Assembly (NCBI RefSeq): GCF_018812025.1
Contig: NC_063054.1
Coordinates: 38,645,896-38,709,895 of the forward strand
Origin: Megalobrama amblycephala
Lineage: Eukaryota; Chordata; Actinopteri; Cypriniformes; Xenocyprididae
Length of the DNA stretch: 64,000 nucleotides
Reading direction: 5' to 3'
In this document: in pieces, positions 52,068 to 64,000 of the stretch
Layout: each line of letters starts with the position of its first letter
Position numbering within the stretch: position 1 is the stretch's first letter
Notes under the pieces: model-generated
What the model saw: the letters and a program-made list of their open reading frames with translations, nothing else
Database searches by the model: none
Told to the model about the DNA's origin: nothing
Program-made: the position numbers and the translations under genes

Positions 52068-52959
52068 CACACAAAACCAAGCAGAAAGAATTTGTTTTCC
52101 ATGAAGAAACTGAGCGTTTGATTGCATTTACATGTTTAAATCCAGGAGATTTATGGGTAATTGAACCAGCTTTATCTTCTTGAGTGTTTCTGAACTAATC
52201 CGTCATCCATTATAACCCGTGTTTGTCCAGGTTCTGGTACCGTAAACTGCACAAATCACACCAAACCTCTTTTGTCTTCTGCTAAATTAATGCTTTGTTT
52301 TATTATTTTTGACTTATATGATATGCTGAAGAAATAATAAAATCTATCTATATATATCTATACATATATATCAAGAATAATGTGATCGTATCTTCATATC
52401 TGTGGCGTTTTTCACAATGCATATTGTTTGACAGAAAATGCCCAATGTTATAATTTAGGAAGTATTCCATTGTCGCCATGTGAAGAATGCAGAATGTCGT
52501 GAATCTCCAACGTAAGGCCGTGTGTTTTGGCCTGTTTTCGTATGTATATCTGACCCTGTGAGGTGAATTAATGATGACTTCTTTGGTTTCAGGCTCAAAT
52601 GATCCTCCATTTCCCTCTGTTTTCACTCACACGGAGCACGTATGAAAAGAGTGTTAAAGTTCATCATAGATTAGAATTGCTTCAGGCAGCATTCATCAAT
52701 GTTTGTTGAAGCACATTTCAGTTCATGTCCTCCAGAACGCAGGAGTTCCTGTAATGCTGCTGTTTTACAATCCATTTGAATAACAAACATTTCAAGGTTT
52801 AATTGAATGCAGTTTCCTGGTACACATCGCTGATGATTTCATAACTCATATTTGAATGTCTAATGCACACCTGATCAAAACATGTTCTGCTCACATTTGA
52901 CTCCGAAATTAAAAGGGAAAAATAAGAAACTGTGGCCTGGTTTTACATTATTAGGACAT

Positions 52960-53174
52960 TTAAAGTGATTTCTGAAGAAAATTGCTGTTGGAAGGGGGCC
53001 AAATCACACTTGTAGCCAATCAGCAGTAAGGGGCGTGTCCACTCATTGGGGGGAGGTGCCTGTGTTGCATAGGGTGTTTGTGAATTTGGGGGTGGAGCTA
53101 TCATGGGGTGTGTTTGTTTTTGGTGATTTCAAATATCAACAGCTTTTTTCAGAAATCGCTTACTGCAACTTTAA
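52960..53174. mobile_element. Short MITE with TTAAAGTGATTTCTGA ends
   Basis: Left TTTAAAGTGATTTCTGAAGA; right TTCAGAAATCGCTTACTGCAACTTTAA. The ends are inverted matches, with TTAA at both outer edges, and the body holds AAGGGGCGTGTCC. About 215 bp. Confidence 0.75.
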
Positions 53175-53649
53175 GTAGCTTTTATTAATGTGCCTTAGAA
53201 AAAAAACAATACTGGTGTGCATCTTGAGACAAACAATGGCACTGACATATTTTAAGATATGCTGCTTTAAGTTAAAGTGCATTTTAGTCTGGGAATAGAT
53301 TTAAACGTTGAAATTGAATTTAAAATTAAAGCTTTATACTGCAACAATATTTTTAGGACAATTAAACACACTTGTGGAAAAAATGTACAAAATAATCAAT
53401 TGGTTAATAGGTTTATTTTCTTAACGCAACAAATGATTTCTAACTGTGGTTTGATGTTGTTGTGAAATGTGACCTGATGTCTGCGGCAGATTTGATGAAC
53501 TCATCAGGTAATTACAGGGCAGTGAAGCATGGCAGTGTGGAAACTGAGCAATGATGTCAGACCGAGAGAGGCGTGAGATGACACACAACTGCAGAAATGA
53601 GCTCGATCTCTCTGCAGATCAGAAACACACTGCTGTTTGTTTAATGAAC

Positions 53650-53815
53650 GGCTCTCCAAACTGGGTCCTGGAGGGCCACTGTCCTGCAGAGTTTAGCTCC
53701 AACCCAACTAGGTCTAACTAGGCATACTAGAAACTTCCCGGCAGGTGTGTTGAGGCAAGTTGGAGCTCAACTCTGGAGGACTGTGGCCCTCCAGGACCCA
53801 GTTTGGAGACCCCTG
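53650..53815. mobile_element. Palindromic hAT-like MITE (CAGGGGTCTCCAAACTGGG type)
   Basis: Left CTCCAAACTGGGTCCTGGAG and right CTCCAGGACCCAGTTTGGAG, then ACCCCTG, are perfect inverted matches over at least 20 bp. The middle carries CTGCAGAGTTTAGCTCCAAC and its near-complement. About 165 bp. The CAGGGGT end is hAT-like. The 61-bp satellite begins directly at its right edge. Confidence 0.85.
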
Positions 53816-56800
53816 GACACTTCATGCCAAAAAGGTTCTATATAGAACTCTAGGGTTCTTGATTTGGGTTTTAACGAACACTTTATACCAAAAAGGTTCT
53901 ATATAGAACACTAGGGTTCTTGATGCAGTGTTAAGGAACACTTTATGCCAAAAAAAGTTTCTATAAAGAACTCTAGGGTTCTTGATTTGGGTTTTCAAAA
54001 ACACTTTATGCCAAAAAGGTTCTATATAGAACTTTAGGGTTCTTGACGCAATGTTAAGGAACACTTTATGCCAAAAAAAGGTTCTCTATAGAACTCTAGG
54101 GTTCTTTATTCAGTTTTAAAGAACACTTTATACCAAAACGGTTCTCTATAGAACTCTAGGGTTCTTGATTTGGGTTTTAAAGAACACTTTATGCCAAAAA
54201 GGTTCTATATAGAACTCTGTGGTTCTTGATTTGGGTTTTAAAGAACACTTTATGCCAAAAAGGTTCTATATATAACACTAGGGTTCTTGATGCAGTGTTA
54301 AGGAACACTTTATGCCAAAAAAAGGGTCTATAAAGAACTCTAGGGTTCTTGATTTGGGTTTTCAAAAACACTTTATGCCAGAAAGGTTCTATATAGAACT
54401 TTAGGGATCTTGATTCAGTTTTAAAGAACACTTTATACCAAAAAGGTTCTATATAGAACTCTAGGGTTCTTGATTCAGTTTTAAAGAACACTTTATACCA
54501 AAAAGGTTCTATATAGAACTCTAGGGTTCTTGATTTGGGTTTTAAAGAACACTTTATACCAAAACGGTTCTCTATAGAACTCTAGGGTTCTTGATTTGGG
54601 TTTTAAAGAACACTTTATACCAAAAAGGTTCTATATAGAACACTAGGGTCCTTGATGCAGTGTTAAGGAACACTTTATGCCAAAAAAAGGTTCTATATAG
54701 AACTCTAGGGTTCTTGATTTGGGTTTTCAAAAACACTTTATGCCAAAAAGGTTCTATATAGAACTTTAGGGTTCTTGACGCAATGTTAAGGAACACTTTA
54801 TGCCAAAAAAAGGTTCTCTATAGAACTCTAGGGTTCTTGATTCAGTTTTAAAGAACACTTTATACCAAAAAGGTTCTATATAGAACTCTAGGGTTCTTGA
54901 TTCAGTTTTAAAGAACACTTTATACCAAAAAGGTTCTATATAGAACTCTAGGGTTCTTGATTTGGGTTTTAAAGAACACTTTATACCAAAACGGTTCTCT
55001 ATAGAACTCTAGGGTTCTTGATTTGGGTTTTAAAGAACACTTTATGCCAAAAAGGTTCTATATAGAACTCTGTGGTTCTTGATTTGGGTTTTAAAGAACA
55101 CTTTATGCCAAAAAGGTTCTATATAGAACACTAGGGTTCTTGATGCAGTGTTAAGGAACACTTTATGCCAAAAAAAGGGTCTATAAAGAACTCTAGGGTT
55201 CTTGATTTGGGTTTTCAAAAACACTTTATGCCAAAAAGGTTCTATATAGAACTTTAGGGATCTTGATTCAGTTTTAAAGAACACTTTATACCAAAAAGGT
55301 TCTATATAGAACTCTAGGGTTCTTGATTCAGTTTTAAAGAACACTTTATACCAAAAAGGTTCTATATAGAACTCTAGGGTTCTTGATTCAGTTTTAAAGA
55401 ACACTTTATACCAAAAAGGTTCTATATAGAACTCTAGGGTTCTTGATTCAGTTTTAAAGAACACTTTATACCAAAAAGGTTCTATATAGAACTTTAGGGT
55501 TCTTGATTTGGGTTTTAAAGAACACTTTATACCAAAACGGTTCTCTATAGAACTCTAGGGTTCTTGATTTGGGTTTTAAAGAACACTTTATACCAAAAAG
55601 GTTCTATATAGAACTCTAGGGTTCTTGATTTGGGTTTTAAAGAACACTTTATACCAAAAAGGTTCTATATGGAACACTAGGGTTCTTGATGCAGTGTTAA
55701 GGAACACTTTATGCCAAAAAAAGGTTCTATATAGAACTCTAGGGTTCTTGATTTGGGTTTTCAAAAACACTTTATGCCAAAAAGGTTCTATATAGAACTT
55801 TAGGGTTCTTGACGGAATGTTAAGGAACACTTTATGCCAAAAAAAGGTTCTCTATAGAACTCTAGGGTTCTTGATTCAGTTTTAAGGAACACTTTACGCC
55901 AAAAAGGTTCTATATAGAACTCTAGGGTTCTTGATTCAGTTTTAAAGAACACTTTATACCAAAAAGGTTCTATATAGAACTCTAGGGTTCTTGATTTGGG
56001 TTTTAAAGAACACTTTATACCAAAACGGTTCTCTATAGAACTCTAGGGTTCTTGATTTGGGTTTTAAAGAACACTTTATACCAAAAAGGTTCTATATAGA
56101 ACTCTAGGGTTCTTGATTTGGGTTTTAAAGAACACTTTATACCAAAACGGTTCTCTATAGAACTCTAGGGTTCTTGATTTGGGTTTTAAAGAACACTTTA
56201 TGCCAAAAAGGTTCTATATAGAACTCTGTGGTTCTTGATTTGGGTTTTAAAGAACACTTTATACCAAAAAGGTTCTATATAGAACTCTAGGGTTCTTGAT
56301 TTGGGTTTTAAAGAACACTTTATACCAAAAAGGTTCTATATAGAACACTAGGGTTCTTGATGCAGTGTTAAGGAACACTTTATGCCAAAAAAAGGTTCTA
56401 TAAAGAACTCTAGGGTTCTTGATTTGGGTTTTCAAAAACACTTTATGCCAAAAAGGTTCTATATAGAACTTTAGGGTTCTTGACGCAATGTTAAGGAACA
56501 CTTTATGCCAAAAAAAGGTTCTCTATAGAACTCTAGGGTTCTTGATTCAGTTTTAAAGAACACTTTATACCAAAAAGGTTCTATATAGAACTCTAGGGTT
56601 CTTGATTTGGGTTTTAAAGAACACTTTATACCAAAATGGTTCTCTATAGAACTCCAGCATTCTTGATGCAGTGTTAAGGAACACTTTATGCCAAAAAAAG
56701 GTTCTATAAAGAACTCTAGGGTTCTTGATTTGGGCTTTCAAAAACACTTTATGCCAAAAAGGTTCTATATAGAACTTTAGGGTTCTTGACGCAATGTTAA

Positions 56801-58372
56801 GGAACACTTTATGCCAAAAAAAGATTCTATATAGAACTCTAGGGTTCTTGATTAAGTTTTAAGGAACATTTTCTTCCAAAAAAAGGTTCTGTATAGAAAC
56901 TCTTGGGTTCTTGATTCAGTTTTAAGGAACACTTTATGCCAAAAAGGTTCTCTATAGAACTCTAGCGTTCTTGACGCAGTGTTAAGGAACACTTTATGCC
57001 AAAAAGGTTCTATATAGAACTCTAGGGTTCTTGATTCAGTTTTAAGGAACACTTTATGCCAAAAAAGGTTCTCTATAGAACTCTAGGGTTCTTGACGCAA
57101 TGTTAAGGAACACTTTATGCCAAAAAAAGGTTCTATATAGAACTCTGTGGTTCTTGATTTGAGTTTTAAAGAACACTTTACGCCAAAAAGGTTCTATATA
57201 GAACTCTAGGGTTCTTGATTCAGTGTTAAGGAACACTTTATGCCAAAAAGGTTCTATATAGAACTCTGTGGTTCTTGATTTGGGTTTTAAAGAACACTTT
57301 ACGCCAAAAAGGTTCTATATAGAACTCTAGGGTTCTTGATTTGGGTTTTAAAGAACACTTTATGCCAAAAAGGTTCTATATAGAACTCTGTGTTTCTTGA
57401 TTTGGGTTTTAAAGAACACTTTATGCCAAAAAGGTTCTATATAGAACTCTGTGGTTCTTGATTTGGGTTTTAAAGAACACTTTACGCCAAAAAGGTTCTA
57501 TATAGAACTCTAGGGTTCTTGATTTGGGTTTTAAAGAACACTTTATGCCAAAAAGGTTCTATATAGAACTCTGTGTTTCTTGATTTGGGTTTTAAAGAAC
57601 ACTTTATGCCAAAAAGGTTCTATATAGAACTCTGTGGTTCTTGATTTGGGTTTTAAAGAATACTTTATGCCAAAAAGGTTCTATATAGAACTCTAGGGTT
57701 CTTTATTCAGTTTTAAGGAACACTTTATGCCAAAAAGGTTCTATATAGAACTCTAGGGTTCTTGATTCAGTTTTAAGGAACACCTTACGCCAAAAAGGTT
57801 CTATATAGAACTCTAGGGTTCTTGATTTGGGTTTTAAAGAACACTTTATGCCAAAAAGGTTCTATATAGAACTCTAGGGTTCTTGATTCAGTTTTAAGGA
57901 ACACTTTATGCCAAAAAGGTTCTATATAGAACTCTAGGGTTCTTGATTCAGTTTTAAGGAACACTTTACGCCAAAAAGGTTCTATATAGAACTCTAGGGT
58001 TCTTGATTTGGGTTTTAAAGAACACTTTACGCCAAAAAGGTTCTATATAGAACTCTAGGGTTCTTGATTTGGGTTTTAAAGAACACTTTATGCCAAAAAG
58101 GTTCTATATAGAACTCTGTGTTTCTTGATTTGGGTTTTAAAGAACACTTTATGCCAAAAAGGTTCTATATAGAACTCTGTGGTTCTTGATTTGGGTTTTA
58201 AAGAATACTTTATGCCAAAAAGGTTCTATATAGAACTCTAGGGTTCTTGATTCAGTTTTAAGGAACACTTTACGCCAAAAAGGTTCTATATAGAACTCTA
58301 GGGTTCTTGATTTGGGTTTTAAAGAACACTTTATGCCAAAAAGGTTCTATAAAGGCTCTATAGGTTCTATAA
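53816..58372. repeat. Satellite/minisatellite of 60-61-bp monomers, about 75 copies
   Basis: The monomer reads GAACACTTTATGCCAAAAAG, GTTCTATATAGAACTCTAGG, GTTCTTGATTTGGGTTTTAA(A). Variants are GATTCAGTTTTAA, GATGCAGTGTTAA and GACGCAATGTTAA for the tail, TATACC for TATGCC, and CTCTATAGAAC for CTATATAGAAC. GTTCTATATAGAAC is a perfect 14-bp palindrome. Blocks of 4-5 monomers recur in the same order (starting near 53,822; 54,572; 55,588; 56,259), so there is a higher-order structure. Beyond about 57,000 the array is more uniform. Minus-strand frames (FYIEPFWYKVFFKTESRTLE type) are by-products. Confidence 0.97.
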
Positions 58373-60900
58373 GGGGAAATGTCTTAAATGTTTTCATAAT
58401 GCTTTCATGTTTATTTCAATTTTTTTTTGTAATGAAGTATGTTTACAAGCTGTTTAATTGAGAAAATGTAATTAAAAATTAATTAATTACATTTAATTAA
58501 TTAAACCTAAATGTATAAAATGACCCCATGATGGGATGATTCTATATATGAAGTGCCTGACAGAACTCTTTAAGGTTTTCGTAGTATTATCAATATTTGG
58601 AATCTTTTCTCTTATTCATTCGACCCATATCCCGCTCTCAGTGATCTTCTGGTCTGTAGAAATAGCTCAAGTCTGTCCTATAATGTGAGTTATAGCGATG
58701 CTTGCATCAGAAAACACCACTAACATGTGTTCAGGTTTACTGAATGTTTCTGGAAGGATGTTCTGTTCTAAACACGGAGACTTTATGGAATCTGTGGCAT
58801 GTTCCCAATGGTTTCTTCACTCATTTTCACGCCCCCTGTTGATAATCTGCTTTCAGCCGGCGTCTTGTAAACAGAGAAATCTCAGGAACTTCAGATCCAG
58901 TCCTTTTATAGTGTTTCTTGAGTTGCTTTTCTCCATTTGAAACATTGCAGCATTGATCTCTGCCGTATTTAGCGGTGATCAAACTAAATCATAAAGTTTT
59001 TCTCCCACACTACAGATTTCTCAGCAGTGAACGTGACGTAGTTGGACTCTAGATAGAGCTGAGTCAGAGCAGACACTGATCCACCGTCCCATTAGAGTCG
59101 CTCAGGACACCATTAGTATGTGTTAGTGTTAGTGCACACGTTACAGACTCTGAACGTATGAGGCGCAGCTCCGTCTGGGGTTTCACTGTGAAATCAACAG
59201 GTTTTAATGCTCAGGATAGTCAGTTCAGCACATGTTCATGTGTAGATGATCCCGTGAGGGTTAAACGTGTTTCATCACCAGGAAAAAAACGTCCAAATGC
59301 ATCACTGTGTGATATGTTGCATAAGATGTGTTTTCTCATTACTTTACATCATCAAAATAATTTTAACTTTACATGAGATTCAAACAGATTTTTAAGTCAA
59401 TTTAAAATTACTGGAAAAACATCACCTGAAATGTCTATGCAATTGGATTGAACTTAAAAATTTAAAGTCGGTATGAAACAGAAGTCGCGCTGGTCTTTTC
59501 TTCTCTATTGTGTCGTATATCCGAGTGAAACGCTTCTCAAACAAGAACAAATGTAGGGCGGGGCTTGATTTTGTCTGTGGGGAATTGATTGGATGGTTGT
59601 GGTTTGCTATTGGTGGATCTCATGTGAGTGACAGGTTGCCCCGCCCTCATCATCAGTGAAGAGAAGAGATGCTGCAAGAGGAAGATATTCTGATTCAAGA
59701 TTACCAGAACATGAATTTAACACAATAATGATAATTCAGTTATATTTTTGGTAACAATTTAAAATAAGTTTTCATTAATATGAACTAACAACGAACACTT
59801 TAATAGCATTTAATAATCTTTTAATATTTTTTATTTCAAGTCAAGTTCAACTAAATGAAAATGTGAAATATATATATGTAATTGTATTTCCGTTAACATT
59901 TATTTTATTTTAAGTAACACAAATGTCTTTTATGGTTTTATTTTTAGTTAAAACACAAGACACATGATTTAGTGTTTGGGGTTTGTTCTGATCACTGACA
60001 TAATATGCCACATACTGATAAAATCATATTTACTGTAATCTTGTTTCTCTGGAATGGTTTCTTTTGTTTCCGTGGCGACTAACTGCTGCTATTATTGTGT
60101 TCTAAAGCAGTTCTTTACAGCAAACAATCCAGAGGAAAGAGAGGAAGTCGTCCTGAGCTCTGTTTCCTTCCTTCCTGTTGAAGGAATGCTGCAAACATGC
60201 TATAGCAATCATAAATAATACATGCAGCAGGTACTTATTTCTTATATTATATTCACTAAGTCACTCATTAAATGCAACTTGCAAAAAGTTCTTCATGCAA
60301 AAGTAAAAGAGAGATTTTTTTTAGATTTTCTGTGAGCTGAACAAGAAGATTTAACATATATTAATTCTTAATAGCATCTATTTCAGTAAGTTCCCACGCT
60401 TCACACTAAACATATACAACAGAAAATGTGTGTGTAATTATACGCCTCAGCCTCAGTTTAGTGCTTAATCATGTTGAGTTATTAATAATCAAAATGCAAT
60501 TACAACAACTTGATGTTTTATATTAATGACCACTTTAGGACTGAAAGTGCAGCGGTAACTTCATTAAAACAGCAAGAATCACACAAAAAGTTCATTTGAG
60601 TTTAATAACTGTTAGTATTATTAATGCATATTATTTTATTTAGTCTTTTATTAAAATGAATACCACAAAGAAAAATGTTCTGTTGCCTATAACGCAAATA
60701 AATGATGCAAACAATAAAAATTGTGTACAATTTAAGAACAATTAAAGTAATTTCCTCTTTAATATTAATAATTGTATAATATTACATTAGCAGTATTTGT
60801 TCGATCACGATGTGCTTCATAGTTCCAAAACTATATTTAGTTTCTCCTCTATGATCCATATTGGATTATGTTCAGCATCAGACACAGTTTTACTCTATTT
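58373..60900. other. Intergenic stretch upstream of peli2
   Basis: Mostly unique-looking DNA. A dispersed-repeat fragment is likely at 59,462-59,750 (AAAGTCGGTATGAAACAGAA, GGGCGGGGCTTGATTTTGTC). No exon or RNA gene recognised. Confidence 0.4.
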
Positions 60901-60904
60901 TACA

Positions 60905-61404
60905 GTGACGTAATGCTCAAAGGCAATCCGGGACACGTCATTGCGCGCAACACCGAGGGGTGCGCGCGCCTCAGAGATTTATGAATGAAAGCACAAAACG
61001 TCACGTTACTCCTTCACGACTGTCAGTTATACACACTAGTCGAATAAAAGTCATAAAGTCAATGATGCAGAGCCGGCCTGGACTCAGAGAAGCGCGCTGA
61101 AGCCGTGCGCGTCCCCCCGCCGCACACATGGCACGTTCCACTCCGCCGCGAGCTGTTCTTTCATCCGCCACCGCTCGTTTCTGGACCAGATGAACGGACT
61201 CGCTCCGAATTTTCACGCTTTACGACCCACGGAAGAGCCATGCGCTCGAGACGGCCCGTCTGTGGAGATTCACGCGCGCTTTACGTTTAAACCCGTCGCT
61301 TCTCATCGACACTTGATCTGTTTGACAGACTTGCGCGGCTCTCCGGGGCTCGATCCGGTTGTGTGATACCGAGAGCGGACCAGAGTGACGGTGTGTCCAG
61401 TCCC
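60905..61404 (+). promoter_or_regulatory. Pellino gene promoter / 5' UTR, CpG island
   Basis: CpG density rises sharply here (TCATTGCGCGCAACACCGAG, GCGCGCGCCTC, GCGCGCTGAAGCCGTGCGCG) compared with AT-rich flanks on both sides. Contains a CRE-like GTGACGTAATG near 60,905. No TATA box at a clear distance. The transcription start is not determined. Confidence 0.6.
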
Positions 61405-61478
61405 ATGTTGCAGCCGAACCAGCACGAACATGCCCGCTCAAAAGATCCGGTGAAATACGGCGAACTGGTGATTCTCGG
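61405..61478 (+). CDS. peli2: Pellino E3 ubiquitin ligase, first coding exon (partial gene)
   Basis: 74 nt of coding sequence from ATG at 61405 to a consensus donor (CTCGG/GTGAGTG). It gives 24 codons plus 2 nt, and a G base start in the next exon would complete Gly. The peptide MLQPNQHEHARSKDPVKYGE continues LVILG, the conserved start of Pellino proteins (PVKYGELxxLGYNG in the family); the rest of the FHA-like domain and the RING-like domain must lie beyond the right edge. Length and spacing before PVKYGEL fit PELI2 better than PELI1 or PELI3, and PELI2 lies on human 14q near ARF6, so peli2 is the best call. Pellinos ubiquitinate IRAK proteins in Toll/IL-1 signalling. Only one exon is visible in the window, so the paralogue is not certain. 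Confidence 0.82.
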
Positions 61479-61529
61479 GTGAGTGATGCGCATTTACTAC
61501 AGCAGCTCCGAGATTCACGATTATGTGGG

Positions 61530-62350
61530 TTTGTTACAATGTGGCAACATTGTTACATTTACATGAAAGTGTTACAATGTGGCAACACTGTTGGATTTAA
61601 AGGAATTTGTTACAATGTGGCAACATTGTTGGATTGAAACAAATTTATTACAGTGTAGCAACATTGTTACATTTAAATGAATTTGTTACAATGTGGTAAC
61701 ATTGTTACATTTAAATTAAAGTGTTACAATGTGGCAACATTGTTGGATTTTAATGAATTTGTTACAATGTGGAAACATTGTTGGATTTAAACAAATTTAT
61801 TACAATGTAGCAACATTGTTGGATTTAAACGAATTTGTTACAATGTAGCAACATTGCTACATTTAAATGAAAGTGTTACAATGTGGCAACATTGTTGGAT
61901 TTAAACAAATTTATTACAATGTAGCAACATTGTTGGATTTAAACAAATTTATTACAATGTAGCAACATTGTTGGATTTAAACATTTGTTACAATGTAGCA
62001 ACATTGTTACATTTAAATGAATTTGTTACAATGTGGCAACATTGTTGAATTTAAACAAATTTATTACAATGTAGCAACATTGTTACATTTAAATGAATTT
62101 GTTACAATGTGGCAACATTGCTACATTTAAATGAAAGTGTTACAATGTGGTAACATTGTTACATTTAAATTAAAGTGTTACAATGTGGCAACATTGTGGG
62201 ATTTTAATGAATTTGTTACAATGTAGCAACATTGTTGGATTTAAACATTTGTTACAATGTAGCAACATTGTTACATTTAAATGAATTTGTGACAATGTGG
62301 CAACATTGTTACATTTAAATTAAAGTGTTACAATGTGGCAACGTTGTTGT
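61530..62350. repeat. 38-bp tandem array in intron 1 of the Pellino gene
   Basis: About 20 copies of TTTGTTACAATGTGGCAACA + TTGTTACATTTAAATGAA with small changes (TAGCAAC for TGGCAAC, GGATTTAAAC for ACATTTAAAT). The core ACAATGTNGCAACATTGT has 7-bp inverted arms (ACAATGT / ACATTGT) around a 4-nt loop. Confidence 0.95.
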
Positions 62351-62699
62351 GTCATGATGAGATAGCCTGAACTCTAATGCAATTTATTTTATTAAGCGTA
62401 ATTTCATCACGTTTACATTAAAACAATCAGTTGTTGTTAACATCATCGTGGCTGTGATTAACAGAATGGATGGCAGTGGGAGTGAACCTGTCAATGAAGT
62501 TAATTAGTCGTCAACTGATATTTGCAGATATGTCGACTGATATGCACATGAAAAACTGTTTGATCATAGTAAATAAGGTGTGAAGGAAATTTAGACAAAT
62601 GCAATAACATTTAATGAAAACAAACATGTTTAAAAGACACTTAATATTCAGTGATATTATGGATCTGACTGAACTGAACAGATCTATCTGCTCTGAATA

Positions 62700-62820
62700 A
62701 TGGCTGTATTGTCTTCTGTAGAGCTGAATCTGAATTAGTCTCATATAAGTTTGCATCATTGATTCTGTTTTAAAGCTGCTTTGAAACAATCTGTACTGTA
62801 GAAATAAAGCAGACTTGACA
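62700..62820. repeat. Interspersed repeat tail (TAAAGCTGCTTTGAA type), copy 2
   Basis: TTTTAAAGCTGCTTTGAAAC and AGACTTGAC match 36,030-36,100. Probably a SINE/LINE-like remnant. Confidence 0.6.
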
Positions 62821-63057
62821 TGTCCGTCCATTCTGTAAATTAAGCAGATAATCTGAGAATGGCTGAATTTAGCATGGATTAGGAAACAAAAGAGTTTTTG
62901 CTTGATGAATCGGTCGGTGCTGATCACTTCACAATGGACAAATATTATCAATCAGTCTATCAGTGTTATTAACAGAGGCTCATAGTTGAGCACAGCTGTG
63001 AGCGCGTGACATAATCCACTCAGGAAATGAGAGCGTAAAATGTTTCCGCCCACGCAT

Positions 63058-63079
63058 GTGTGTGTGTGTGTGTGTGTGT
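63058..63079. repeat. (GT)n microsatellite
   Basis: About 22 bp of TG dinucleotides in the Pellino intron. Confidence 0.95.
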
Positions 63080-63663
63080 CTCATATCAGGAAGTGCTTCT
63101 GCAGGGGCAGGAACTCCTCTAATATCCACACAGACACTCTGCTTCATCATGCTTCACCTTCCTCACATGATCTGACCTAGTGCAGGGGGAATCAGACCGT
63201 AATCAACTCAAGCCCGCTTTCAAACAGCTTCACAGTAATAAACAGGAAAAATAATGATCAAACGGAGTCATAATCTGTGTAAGGAAGCTCCAGTGATGCT
63301 GCTCTGGTCTACATGCATGAAGGATTTTCTTGTTGTTCGTTGTTCTTGTATTAAGGATATGAGAACAGTTTGAAGTCTCTCTGTTCGTTAATGGCATGCA
63401 TTGGTGTTATTTTAGCATGAAATGTAATAAAAGCTCACTGAGATAAAACCGAGAGACTAGATGTAATAAAGTTCATGCTCTGTTCTTCTGGCAGCACCAG
63501 CCAAATATCTAGCGTCTTAAAATCCCCATCTAAAACACAATCTCCCTCATTGTGAGTAAATGTTGTGTCATCTCTGCAGGAATGTAATATGAAGATTATA
63601 CAAAGTATCATTTATTTTTAACAACACTATGAAAGTGAATAGCACATATAAACATATCTTTGG

Positions 63664-63910
63664 GTCAGTATTGCCAAGTCCACGGTTTTCCCGTGGAATA
63701 GGGCTACCACGGGTTGATTTTTTTTTTTTTTTATGTCTGTTATGTTATGATCTTTACCCCCTGAAATGCGAATTTTAACAGGGGAACCATGTCAAAAATG
63801 CAGATTTTATCCCCCGGAATGCAATTTTTACTTGGGAACCCCGCCTGAAACGCTAGTTTTGAGTAGCAGTTGAGCGGGGTTTGTTGTGAAAACCTGGCAA
63901 CCCTGCTTTG
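63664..63910. repeat. Probable interspersed repeat (CCACGGTTTTCCCGTGGAAT type)
   Basis: ATTGCCAAGTCCACGGTTTT at the left and AAAACCTGGCAACCCTG at the right are imperfect inverted ends. GCCACGGTTTTCCCGTGG-like hairpins and GGGGAACC motifs lie between. I recall this class from cyprinid genomes; there is only one copy here. Confidence 0.5.
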
Positions 63911-64000
63911 GGTACAATTATATGCGTCACATGACTAAACATGTGTCATGGTTTTCAAATACCTTCATTTTCACAGTACAAACCACAACGTGAAAACTGC

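Noticed and set aside
53822..57236. Minus-strand frames with FYIEPFWYKVFFKTESRTLE-like repeats
   Set aside because: By-product of 60-61-bp satellite monomers; frames end where monomer length changes.
61287..61493. Minus-strand frames over the Pellino first exon
   Set aside because: The plus-strand peptide matches the Pellino N-terminus and ends at a consensus donor; the antisense frames have no recognisable content.

Overview
The window is vertebrate nuclear DNA, almost certainly from a cyprinid-like teleost. It has GT-AG spliced genes with close vertebrate orthologues, CpG-rich promoters, AATAAA polyadenylation signals, and a dense load of short inverted-repeat DNA transposons of the kinds common in zebrafish, carp and goldfish. 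No bacterial, organellar or viral genes were seen, and none of the open frames looks like an intact transposase or reverse transcriptase.

Layout. Positions 1-24,180 are gene-poor: a (GGAT)n array (172-1710), a tandem duplication of a cyprinid repeat (2983-4565), a 72-bp tandem array (5530-8842), two arrays built on a TCATAATTATGA palindrome (12.9-13.7 kb and 16.2-18.0 kb), nested transposons (19.5-20.9 kb) and a TTAA-flanked MITE (23.1-23.7 kb). Two weak candidate exons lie here on the minus strand (2551-2671 and near 9.5 kb).

Positions 24.2-48.1 kb hold three complete genes. fkbp3 (plus, 7 coding exons, 220 aa) is a nuclear FKBP-type prolyl isomerase. fau (minus, 4 coding exons, 133 aa) is the FUBI ubiquitin-like / ribosomal protein eS30 fusion. 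prpf39 (minus, 14 coding exons, 764 aa) is a U1 snRNP-associated splicing factor. I joined every exon by hand. All reading frames close across the introns, so none of the three shows a break. fkbp3 and fau converge; fau and prpf39 are tandem on the minus strand.

Positions 48-64 kb hold arf6 (plus, coding sequence in one exon, 175 aa), divergent from prpf39. Next is a 4.5-kb satellite of 60-61-bp monomers (53.8-58.4 kb). Then comes the first coding exon of a Pellino E3 ligase, best match peli2 (plus, 61,405-61,478), which continues beyond the right edge and has a 38-bp tandem array in its first intron.

From memory, the human orthologues FKBP3, PRPF39, ARF6 and PELI2 all lie on 14q21-q22, so most of the window is an old linkage block; FAU is elsewhere in human. 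The genes share no pathway: they are housekeeping or regulatory genes for protein folding, translation, splicing, membrane traffic and innate signalling. I found no new gene system. The unusual content is repeat architecture: several unrelated tandem arrays with palindromic monomers, arrays that end in an inverted copy, and prpf39 introns that consist almost wholly of one MITE.
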